In this document: positions 1 through 5,073 of the stretch, in pieces
Numbering within the stretch: the first letter of the stretch is position 1
How the letters are laid out: each line of letters begins with the position of its first letter
DNA from: Selenomonas sp.
GTDB lineage: Bacteria; Bacillota_C; Negativicutes; Selenomonadales; Selenomonadaceae
Direction: 5' to 3'
Assembly (NCBI GenBank): GCA_017940705.1
Contig: JAGAYB010000096.1
Coordinates: 1 to 5,073 of the forward strand
Length of the DNA: 5,073 nucleotides
Program-made: the position numbers and the translations under genes
Notes under the pieces: model-generated
The model's database searches: none
What the model was told of the DNA's origin: nothing
The model's input: only the letters and a program-made list of their open reading frames with translations

Positions 1-1204
1 CATTGGTCAGGATATATTGGAAACCCTGACACCGGCTCAGGTGGTTATAAAGATTGTTGATGAGGAACTCACGAATCTCATGGGAGGTACGCAGAGCCGT
101 ATCAACATCAGTCCGAATCCGCCCACCATCATCATGATGGCAGGTCTGCAGGGTGCTGGTAAAACCACGTCCGCTGGTAAACTGGGCTTGTCCCTTAAAA
201 AGCAGGGCAAGCGTCCGCTGCTGGTAGCCTGTGATATCTATCGCCCGGCGGCAATTAAACAGTTGCAGGTAGTAGGCAAACAGCTGGACATTCCTGTGTT
301 TGCCATGGAGCAGGGCACTGATGCAGTGACCATTGCCAAGTCTTCCATTGCCTATTCGCAAAGTCATGCCAACGATGTCATCATCATTGATACGGCAGGG
401 CGATTGCAGATAGATGAAGCTCTGATGCAGGAGCTTCGGGATATTAAAGCAGAGGTAAAGCCGCACGAAATCCTGCTGGTCGTGGATGCCATGACCGGTC
501 AGGAGTCGGTCAATGTGGCGCAGACCTTTAACGACAGCCTTGGTCTTGATGGTGTCATCATGACCAAGCTGGATGGTGATGCCCGTGGTGGTGCAGCGTT
601 ATCGGTTAAGGCTGTTACCGGGGTGCCCATCAAGTTTGTGGGTATGGGTGAGAAGCTGGAAGCACTCCAGCCGTTCCATCCTGACCGTATGGCTTCCCGT
701 ATTTTGGGGATGGGTGACGTACTTTCTCTCGTAGAAAAGGCGCAGCAGACCTTCGATATGGAAGAAGCCCGAAAGATGGAGAAGAAACTTCGCAAGGATG
801 AATTTACCTTGGATGATTTTCTCTCCCAGATGCAGCAGGTCAAAAAACTTGGCTCGCTGGAAAACATATTGGGCATGATTCCCGGCATGGGCGGGCTCAA
901 AAAACAGCTTGAAGGTCAGAATATTGACCTTGACGGCAAGGAAATGCGCCAGATTGAGGCCATCATCAAATCAATGACACCTCAGGAACGGGCGGATATC
1001 GGCATCATCAACGGCAGCCGCCGTAAACGTATTGCCATGGGCTCCGGCACCAGAGTGCAGGATGTCAACAAGCTCTTGAAACAGTTTGGCGAAATGAAAA
1101 AGATGATGAAGAAGATGAAAAAAATGCAAAAAGGCAAGGGCTTTCCCGGCTTGGGAGCTCTGGGAAATCTTGGCGGTTTCCCGAAAATGCCCTTTATGCG
1201 TTAA
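1..1204 (+). CDS. ffh: Signal recognition particle GTPase Ffh (SRP54), 5' partial
   Basis: Ffh binds 4.5S/6S SRP RNA and the signal sequences of nascent membrane and secreted proteins. With its receptor FtsY it delivers the ribosome to the translocon at the inner face of the membrane. The frame is open from base 2 and reads IGQDILETLTPAQ, which aligns with the end of the N domain, so the TTG at 17 is internal and roughly 55-60 N-terminal residues lie outside the window. The G domain shows P-loop GLQGAGKTT (143-169), DIYRPAAIKQL (about 233-265), DTAGR (389-403) and TKLDGDARGG (563-592). The C-terminal M domain contains FTLDDFLSQM and the SRP-RNA-binding helix-turn-helix SRRKRIAMGSG (about 1016-1048). 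It ends in a Lys/Met-rich segment and a Gly-rich tail closing KMPFMR. All key GTPase motifs are intact. It lies 38 bases before rpsP with no terminator between them, consistent with one transcript. Identification is very secure. Confidence 0.97.
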   Translation, partial: IGQDILETLTPAQVVIKIVDEELTNLMGGTQSRINISPNPPTIIMMAGLQGAGKTTSAGKLGLSLKKQGKRPLLVACDIYRPAAIKQLQVVGKQLDIPVFAMEQGTDAVTIAKSSIAYSQSHANDVIIIDTAGRLQIDEALMQELRDIKAEVKPHEILLVVDAMTGQESVNVAQTFNDSLGLDGVIMTKLDGDARGGAALSVKAVTGVPIKFVGMGEKLEALQPFHPDRMASRILGMGDVLSLVEKAQQTFDMEEARKMEKKLRKDEFTLDDFLSQMQQVKKLGSLENILGMIPGMGGLKKQLEGQNIDLDGKEMRQIEAIIKSMTPQERADIGIINGSRRKRIAMGSGTRVQDVNKLLKQFGEMKKMMKKMKKMQKGKGFPGLGALGNLGGFPKMPFMR

Positions 1205-1242
1205 TTTTTATAACCTTAACTTGCGAAAGGTGGTGAAATTTC

Positions 1243-1512
1243 ATGGCAGTAAAGATTCGTTTGAACCGTATGGGTGCAAAGAAGAACCCTTTCTATCGTA
1301 TTGTGGTTGCTGACTCCCGTGCTCCGCGTGATGGCCGTTTTATCGAAGTTCTCGGTAACTATGACCCTTCCAAGCAGCCGGCAGTTGTCAATGTTGACGA
1401 AGCAAAGGTTCTTGACTGGATGAACAAAGGTGCTCAGCCGACCGATACCGTTAAAAATCTGTTCAGCAAGCAGGGCATCATGTCCAAATTCGCTGAATCC
1501 AAGAAGAAGTAA
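1243..1512 (+). CDS. rpsP: 30S ribosomal protein S16
   Basis: S16 is a primary binder of the 5' domain of 16S rRNA and is needed for ordered 30S subunit assembly. The 89-residue product has the usual bacterial length and the hallmark start [20 protein letters not shown], followed by [22 protein letters not shown], which spans the conserved core. The C-terminal half (about residues 45-89) is the variable helical part and ends in a Lys-rich tail. The ATG start is preceded by AAAGGTGGTGA (1226-1236), one base off a perfect Shine-Dalgarno, with about 6 bases of spacer. The gene sits between ffh and khpA in the standard Firmicutes order. Confidence 0.98.
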   Translation: MAVKIRLNRMGAKKNPFYRIVVADSRAPRDGRFIEVLGNYDPSKQPAVVNVDEAKVLDWMNKGAQPTDTVKNLFSKQGIMSKFAESKKK

Positions 1513-1526
1513 GCTAAGTGCTTATT

Positions 1527-1535
1527 GGAAAGAGG
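1527..1535 (+). promoter_or_regulatory. Ribosome binding site fixing the khpA start
   Basis: GGAAAGAGG lies six bases before the ATG at 1542. The in-frame GTG at 1518 lies upstream of this site and only six bases after the rpsP stop, so the ATG is the better start. Confidence 0.65.
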
Positions 1536-1541
1536 CTCGAC

Positions 1542-1769
1542 ATGAAGAAACTTGTTGAAGTTATCGCCAAATCCTTAGTGGAGCATCCCGAAGCTGTTAT
1601 CGTTGATGAACGGCAGGAGGATGGGCAGACCGTGCTCAGCCTTCATGTGGCAGAGGATGACATGGGTAAGGTCATTGGACGTCAGGGACGTATTGCAAAG
1701 GCATTGCGTACCGTGGTCAAAGCCGCGGCCACTCGGGAGAATACGAAAGTCACGGTTGAGATTATTTAA
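1542..1769 (+). CDS. khpA: KH-domain RNA-binding protein KhpA (YlqC family)
   Basis: KhpA is a small single-KH-domain RNA-binding protein. In Gram-positive bacteria studied so far it partners with KhpB (Jag/EloR) and affects cell elongation and division and the levels of many RNAs. It acts in the cytoplasm and binds RNA broadly. The 75-residue product is almost entirely one KH domain. The GxxG RNA-binding loop is GRQG (residues 46-49) within MGKVIGRQGRIAKALRTVV, the signature of this family. The product ends in the last strand VTVEII. The ATG at 1542 is chosen over the in-frame GTG at 1518 because a good Shine-Dalgarno falls between them. It follows rpsP by 29 bases, and its stop is directly followed by an intrinsic terminator. 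The khpB partner is not in this window. Confidence 0.93.
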   Translation: MKKLVEVIAKSLVEHPEAVIVDERQEDGQTVLSLHVAEDDMGKVIGRQGRIAKALRTVVKAAATRENTKVTVEII

Positions 1770-1771
1770 AT

Positions 1772-1809
1772 AAAAGCGGCAGGTTTCTTTTTAGGGACTT
1801 GCCGTTTTT
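1772..1809 (+). terminator. Intrinsic terminator between khpA and ylqD
   Basis: The left arm CGGCAGGTTTCT (1777-1788) pairs with the right arm AGGGACTTGCCG (1793-1804) around a TTTT loop, giving 12 pairs of which three are G-U. TTTTT (1805-1809) follows, and AAAA precedes the stem, so the duplex can extend and a weaker signal may exist on the - strand. The stem begins eight bases after the khpA stop codon's first base region and is a textbook rho-independent terminator. It would end or attenuate the ffh-rpsP-khpA transcript. Confidence 0.85.
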
Positions 1810-1824
1810 AGTATTTATGAAGAA

Positions 1825-1831
1825 AAGAGGA
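1825..1831 (+). promoter_or_regulatory. Ribosome binding site fixing the ylqD start
   Basis: AAGAGGA lies six bases before the ATG at 1838. Two other in-frame candidates, the ATG at 1817 and the TTG at 1799, lie upstream of it; the TTG is inside the terminator stem. Confidence 0.6.
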
Positions 1832-1837
1832 ACTGTC

Positions 1838-2269
1838 ATGGATTCTATTTCACTGAAAGTGCCTGTAACTATTAAGGCAAAACTCACAGAAAAATTGAAA
1901 ACGAAGATTCTCACGGAGCTGGAAGAAGGCATCAAGCGTGCTGAACTGGAACTGCAGCAGCTGGACATTCAGGAAAAGCGTGTAATGCAGGAAAATCAGC
2001 CGGCCAATCCGGAACAGCCCACCATGGAAGAGGTACAGCGCTTCCAGTCCATTCAGGCTCATTTTGGACAGGAACGCCAGAAGCGCCTGGAATTCCGTGA
2101 GGAATCTACAGCCCGCAAGGAAGAAATGGAAAAAATGGTAATCGGTGCGGAAATCGTTCAGGGCACGCTGGAACGTCAGGTGGAAGTTCATGTCGGCGAT
2201 GATATGCGCGAAATCATGAACGTGGAAGTGCTGGTGGAAGATGACAAGATTATCGCCATTCGCGGCTAA
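1838..2269 (+). CDS. ylqD: YlqD-family coiled-coil protein of unknown function
   Basis: The product has 143 residues. There is no signal peptide or membrane segment, so it is probably cytoplasmic. Residues 1-13 form a short strand-like segment (MDSISLKVPVTIK). A highly charged heptad-like helix covers about 14-53 (Leu/Glu/Lys/Gln rich). A Pro-rich break follows (QPANPEQP, 54-61), then a second charged helix at about 63-100. The C-terminal 40 residues look like a small beta domain with a hydrophobic repeat (VEVHVG, VEVLVEDDKIIAIRG). This architecture, the size (Bacillus YlqD is about 128 residues) and the slot between khpA and rimM support the YlqD family. Its biochemical role is not established. 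Its link to ribosome maturation or RNA handling is inferred only from its neighbours. It overlaps rimM by 29 bases. Confidence 0.82.
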   Translation: MDSISLKVPVTIKAKLTEKLKTKILTELEEGIKRAELELQQLDIQEKRVMQENQPANPEQPTMEEVQRFQSIQAHFGQERQKRLEFREESTARKEEMEKMVIGAEIVQGTLERQVEVHVGDDMREIMNVEVLVEDDKIIAIRG

Positions 2270-2786
2270 GAAAACCAAGCATGATAAAAATCGCGTCACC
2301 ATCGGCAAGGTCGGCGCAGCCCATGGTATTCATGGCGAAATGCGCATAATCCCCCTTACGGATTTTGTGGAACGCTTTGCGGATATGACAGAGGTTATGG
2401 TCGGCAGTGAATTGCTTCATATCGAAAGCTGTAAGTATCATAAACAGTATGTGCTGATGAAGTTCCGTGAATATCCTGTAAGGGAAGCTGCCATGAGCCT
2501 GACGGGAAAATTGCTTACCGTTGACCGCAGCGAGGCTGCTCCGCTGAATGAAGGAGAGTATTATACCTTTGACATTATCGGCCTGACGGTATTTGACATG
2601 TCAGGCAGTGTACTGGGGACAGTGGAAAATGTCCTGCGCACAGGCAGCAATGATGTATATCAGACGCGGAGGACTGACGGCGGCGAATTGCTGATACCGG
2701 CACTAAAAGCCGTGGTCAAGGAGATTGACATTTCCGGCGGCCGCATGGTGGTAGATATGCCTGAGGAGATTTCCGATGCGCATTGA
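2241..2786 (+). CDS. rimM: 16S rRNA processing / ribosome maturation factor RimM
   Basis: RimM binds S19 and the 30S head and promotes late maturation of the small subunit. The 181-residue product has both family domains. The N-terminal RimM beta barrel begins at RVTIGKVGAAHGIHGEMRI (residues 18-36) and runs to about 97. The C-terminal PRC barrel begins at YYTFDIIGLTVFD (107-119) and includes GTVENVLRTGSNDVY and LLIPALKAVVKEID. The start is unusual: the ATG at 2241 is the only ATG, GTG or TTG in this frame before the conserved region. It lies inside ylqD, giving a 29-base overlap and an extra charged leader of about 17 residues. Only weak Shine-Dalgarno-like sequence precedes it (GGTGG at 2233-2237, three bases away), so translation may depend on ribosomes coming from ylqD. 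The 3' end overlaps trmD by 11 bases. The identity is secure; the exact start is less so. Confidence 0.94.
   Translation: MTRLSPFAAKKTKHDKNRVTIGKVGAAHGIHGEMRIIPLTDFVERFADMTEVMVGSELLHIESCKYHKQYVLMKFREYPVREAAMSLTGKLLTVDRSEAAPLNEGEYYTFDIIGLTVFDMSGSVLGTVENVLRTGSNDVYQTRRTDGGELLIPALKAVVKEIDISGGRMVVDMPEEISDAH
2763..2768 (+). promoter_or_regulatory. Ribosome binding site of trmD, inside rimM
   Basis: GAGGAG ends seven bases before the trmD ATG at 2776 and lies within the last codons of rimM. It supports the overlapping trmD start. Confidence 0.6.
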
Positions 2787-3510
2787 TATGGTGACGATTT
2801 TTCCGGAAATGTTTGCCGGCCCCTTTGGCGACAGCATTACCAAACGTGCTGTTGACAAAGGAATATTGGATATTCATTTTACAAACTTCCGGGATTTTGC
2901 CGAAGACAAGCACCATCATGTTGATGACAGTCCCTTTGGCGGCGGTGCCGGCATGGTGTTGAAGCCGGAGCCGATGTATAAGGCGGTACGCGATGTACTG
3001 GCACGCACTATAGAGTATGCAGAAAACCGCCGGGTGCTGATTATGGACCCCTCGGGGCCGACCTTTAATCAGTCTAAAGCCAAGGAACTGGCGCAGTATG
3101 ACCAGCTGGTGTTTATCTGCGGTCATTACGAGGGGTTTGATGCCCGGATTTACAAACTGGCCGATGAAGCTGTCTCCATTGGGGATTTTGTCCTCACGGG
3201 CGGAGAACTGCCGGCTATGGTGATAACTGATGCCGTATCCCGCATGCTTCCCGGCGTTCTGGGACATGAAGAATCTGCGCCTACAGATTCCTTTTATGAA
3301 GGGCTGCTGGAATTTCCGCAGTATACCCGCCCAAGGGAATTTGAAGGCATGGAAGTGCCGGAGGTCCTGCTGAATGGTGACCATGCTAAAATCCGGCAAT
3401 GGCGCCGGGAGCAATCCCTGCTCGTGACGAAAAAATATCGTCCTGACCTGCTGGCCAAGGCTGACCTTACAGATAAAGAGCGCCGGTTTTTAGCAGAAGA
3501 AAATATATAA
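2776..3510 (+). CDS. trmD: tRNA (guanine-N1)-methyltransferase TrmD
   Basis: TrmD uses S-adenosylmethionine to make m1G at position 37, next to the anticodon of tRNAs reading CUN, CCN and CGG codons, which prevents +1 frameshifting. It is a SPOUT enzyme with a trefoil-knot cofactor site and acts as a dimer. The product has 244 residues, the normal length. It starts MRIDMVTIFPEMF and contains SPFGGGAGMVLKPEP (52-66), IMDPSGPTFNQ (89-99), GHYEGFDARI (116-125) and the knot segment SIGDFVLTGGELPAM (134-148). The catalytic region holds Arg156 in DAVSRMLPGVLG and Asp171 in DSFYEGLLEFPQYTRP, matching the Arg and Asp used for catalysis in the family. The C-terminal tRNA-binding helical part begins near VPEVLLNGDHAKIRQWR. 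No motif is missing. It overlaps rimM by 11 bases and is followed by a long hairpin, probably the operon end. Confidence 0.97.
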   Translation: MRIDMVTIFPEMFAGPFGDSITKRAVDKGILDIHFTNFRDFAEDKHHHVDDSPFGGGAGMVLKPEPMYKAVRDVLARTIEYAENRRVLIMDPSGPTFNQSKAKELAQYDQLVFICGHYEGFDARIYKLADEAVSIGDFVLTGGELPAMVITDAVSRMLPGVLGHEESAPTDSFYEGLLEFPQYTRPREFEGMEVPEVLLNGDHAKIRQWRREQSLLVTKKYRPDLLAKADLTDKERRFLAEENI

Positions 3511-3514
3511 CCGT

Positions 3515-3584
3515 ATGCGGCACAAGCGAAATTTTCTTGTTTGGGATATAAAAAAGGCAGGAAAATTTCGCTTGTTTGTCGTAT
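3515..3584 (+). terminator. Very long imperfect hairpin after trmD, probable terminator
   Basis: A perfect 15-bp inverted repeat (3522-3536 with 3561-3575, core GCGAAATTTTC/GAAAATTTCGC) is extended inward by six pairs, three of them G-U, to 3542/3555, leaving a 12-base loop. A further seven pairs (3515-3521 with 3578-3584, two G-U) continue outward past a TT bulge at 3576-3577. That gives about 28 pairs in total. It begins five bases after the trmD stop. The bases after the core stem are T-rich but broken (TTGTCGTATT), so termination is likely but not textbook. A dispersed palindromic repeat is an alternative reading. Confidence 0.6.
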
Positions 3585-3626
3585 TAGAAAATGCAAATGA
3601 TGTTTGATGTTTGGAAATGTGCGAGA

Positions 3627-3633
3627 AAAGGAG
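3627..3633 (+). promoter_or_regulatory. Ribosome binding site upstream of the chemoreceptor
   Basis: AAAGGAG directly abuts the ATG at 3634, which leaves no spacer for that codon. The in-frame TTG at 3643 is nine bases downstream and is better placed. I could not recognise a convincing promoter between the hairpin and this site. Confidence 0.5.
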
Positions 3634-3642
3634 ATGGGTATT

Positions 3643-5073
3643 TTGGGACTGATGGATAGATTAAATGTCAAACGGAAAATCATGGTATCAGTTTCCATTC
3701 TGTTTGTAGTGGTAATGCTGGTTCTTGGCTTTGTTCTGGACAGGGTAATTACCAGCAGTGAAATGGCCAATTTTGAAGAAGAGACCAATTTACAGGCAGC
3801 TCAGGTTGATAATGCCATGCATCTTTTTTTAAACGGACTGCGTGACGGGCTGGTGAATATGGCCAATGACCCCATTTTGCGTCAGGGCGGAGAAATTACC
3901 AGATATATGGACGAGTCCGTGATGGCCGCAGCGTCATCTGATGGCAATATCGTGATGGATCCCCAGGCCAAGGGCGGTTTTGAGCTGGCGGCCTATCAGG
4001 TATTTCAGCGCTTTGGCGAAGCAAATAAAACATCTGTATCCGTTATCAGCTATGGTACTACGGATGGCGGTTATCTGCAGTATCCGGCAGTAAAACGCAA
4101 GAAGGGGTATGATTCCCGCAGCCGGGACTGGTTCAAGGAGAGTATGGCTGATGTAAACAAGGTGCGCATTACGAAGCCCTTTAAGACGTCCAAGGGAACT
4201 CCGACGGTAGGCATTTTTGCTACGGTAAAAAGCATGACCGGCCAGCCACTTGGCGTATTGGGGCTGAATATTGACCTGCCTGTTGTTACGGATATGATTT
4301 CGCAGATAAAAATCGGGGAAACCGGCTATATTATGATGCTGGATGCCGATGATGTAATAGTAGCTGACCCCAAACATCCTGACGCAGATTTTAAAAAGCT
4401 GGCTGAATCTGGTTTGGGAGATTTGGCAAATCTTAACATGTCCGCTAAAGGTTTGCAGGAAGCCAGTGTTGATGGCGAGGCGAAGGTCGTTAATATTTTT
4501 ACCTCTGAGAATACAGGCTATAAATATTTGACAATTGTCAACCGCTCGCAGTTAATGACCAGCGTTAATCACATGCGGATGATTCTGGGCGGTGTATTGA
4601 TAGCAGCGCTGATTTTGATATTCTTTGCTACTTACAGCATTTCCAATATGATTGTTTCCCCGCTGCGCGGCCTGCAAGCCTCTGCTGAGCGTCTGGCCGA
4701 AGGTGATTTGCGTGACACAGATGTTACGGTGGAATCTGATGATGAAATCGGCAATTTGTCCAGGTCCTTCCATACCATGACACATGAATTGACAACGCTG
4801 TTAAAGCAAATAAAGGGCAGTGCTGATGAGGTTTCCAATTCCTCGGGGCAGATGTCGGATGGTGTAGAACAGGTAGCAGAAACAATTACGCATGTAGCAG
4901 AACAGGTTGGCGACATTGCAGAGGCTGCCAGTCATCAGAGTGACACCATGAATAGCATGGTTGACAACATCAGGGAGATAACGAATCATGTAACTGGTAT
5001 TGCCGATAAGTCAGCCAATATCAGCAGGACCTCTGGTCTGGCTGGTCAGGCTGCCAAAGAAGGTGTAGCCGCG
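3643..5073 (+). CDS. Methyl-accepting chemotaxis protein with dCache sensor domain, 3' partial
   Basis: This is an inner-membrane chemoreceptor that would pass extracellular ligand binding to CheA/CheW to steer motility. The visible 477 residues (counted from the TTG at 3643) begin with a basic stretch, then TM1 at about 13-33. An extracytoplasmic domain of about 275 residues follows, then TM2 (about 313-332), a HAMP linker (about 333-390, with SPLRGL and DEIGNL) and the first about 85 residues of the coiled-coil signalling domain. The kinase-contact tip lies beyond the window. The sensor resembles dCache_1: YDSRSRDWF (156-164), GVLGLNID (204-211) and IGETGYIMMLDADDVIVADP (second lobe). Tyr156, Arg161, Trp163 and Asp211 match spacing known from amino-acid-sensing dCache domains, but the PYxD segment reads PFKT. 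The start could instead be the ATG at 3634 (or less likely 3607). It is transcriptionally separate from the translation cluster. No stop codon occurs in the frame up to 5073. Confidence 0.92.
   Translation, partial: MGLMDRLNVKRKIMVSVSILFVVVMLVLGFVLDRVITSSEMANFEEETNLQAAQVDNAMHLFLNGLRDGLVNMANDPILRQGGEITRYMDESVMAAASSDGNIVMDPQAKGGFELAAYQVFQRFGEANKTSVSVISYGTTDGGYLQYPAVKRKKGYDSRSRDWFKESMADVNKVRITKPFKTSKGTPTVGIFATVKSMTGQPLGVLGLNIDLPVVTDMISQIKIGETGYIMMLDADDVIVADPKHPDADFKKLAESGLGDLANLNMSAKGLQEASVDGEAKVVNIFTSENTGYKYLTIVNRSQLMTSVNHMRMILGGVLIAALILIFFATYSISNMIVSPLRGLQASAERLAEGDLRDTDVTVESDDEIGNLSRSFHTMTHELTTLLKQIKGSADEVSNSSGQMSDGVEQVAETITHVAEQVGDIAEAASHQSDTMNSMVDNIREITNHVTGIADKSANISRTSGLAGQAAKEGVAA

Noticed and set aside
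17..19. TTG as the start codon of ffh
   Set aside because: The frame is open upstream to the window edge and encodes IGQDI, which matches the end of the Ffh N domain, so the gene simply begins outside the window.
1080..1136. Purine-rich repeat-like stretch at the end of ffh
   Set aside because: It encodes the Lys/Met-rich helix normal in the Ffh M domain (GEMKKMMKKMKKM) and is not an independent repeat.
2281..2283. ATG just after the ylqD stop as the rimM start
   Set aside because: It is in a different frame from the RimM protein and does not lead into the conserved sequence.
1850..2308. Open frame (152 codons) on the - strand across ylqD and the start of rimM
   Set aside because: It is antisense to two real genes and has a His/Phe-rich composition typical of the reverse complement of a Glu/Lys/Gln-rich coiled coil.
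2716..3414. Long open frame (232 codons) on the - strand opposite trmD
   Set aside because: It lies wholly antisense to a perfectly conserved trmD, has no recognisable domain and has a composition expected from the reverse strand of a coding region.
3576..3633. Possible promoter for the chemoreceptor, including a flagellar sigma-28 type
   Set aside because: No pair of -35 and -10 elements with acceptable spacing, and no TAAA-N15-GCCGATAA-like match, could be found by eye.
3934..4377. Open frame (147 codons) on the - strand opposite the chemoreceptor sensor domain
   Set aside because: It is a shadow of the chemoreceptor gene, whose + strand frame is continuous and shows clear membrane segments, dCache and HAMP features.

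Overview
The window holds a conserved bacterial translation and protein-targeting cluster, all on the + strand: ffh (5' end cut off), rpsP, khpA, a ylqD-family gene, rimM and trmD. A membrane chemoreceptor (methyl-accepting chemotaxis protein) follows and is cut off by the 3' edge. Every gene points the same way. I see no tRNA, rRNA, CRISPR, insertion sequence or prophage material.

Organism: the order ffh-rpsP-khpA-ylqD-rimM-trmD is the arrangement known from Firmicutes such as Bacillus (ylqC/ylqD neighbourhood). YlqD is essentially a Firmicutes family. The roughly balanced base composition and a dCache chemoreceptor beside the cluster would suit a motile Negativicutes member (Selenomonas-like). 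That is an impression from protein similarity, not a demonstrated assignment.

Layout: bases 1-1204 are the SRP GTPase Ffh without about its first 55-60 residues. Bases 1243-1512 are ribosomal protein S16, and 1542-1769 the small KH-domain RNA-binding protein KhpA. A strong intrinsic terminator lies at 1772-1809, inside the cluster. YlqD (1838-2269) overlaps the start of rimM (2241-2786), and rimM overlaps trmD (2776-3510), which suggests translational coupling. A 132-base gap then contains a very long imperfect hairpin (3515-3584). The chemoreceptor begins at about 3634-3643 and runs off the end at 5073.

How the genes relate: Ffh targets membrane proteins at the ribosome. S16 is a 30S assembly protein, and RimM helps mature the 30S head. 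TrmD makes m1G37 in tRNA to hold the reading frame. KhpA is a small RNA binder, and YlqD has no established function. The chemoreceptor is functionally unrelated and sits where rplS often follows trmD.

I did not find a previously undescribed system. The points that merit a second look are the terminator inside the cluster with no room for a promoter after it, the long hairpin after trmD, the unusual overlapping start of rimM, and the partly conserved amino-acid-binding motif of the chemoreceptor.
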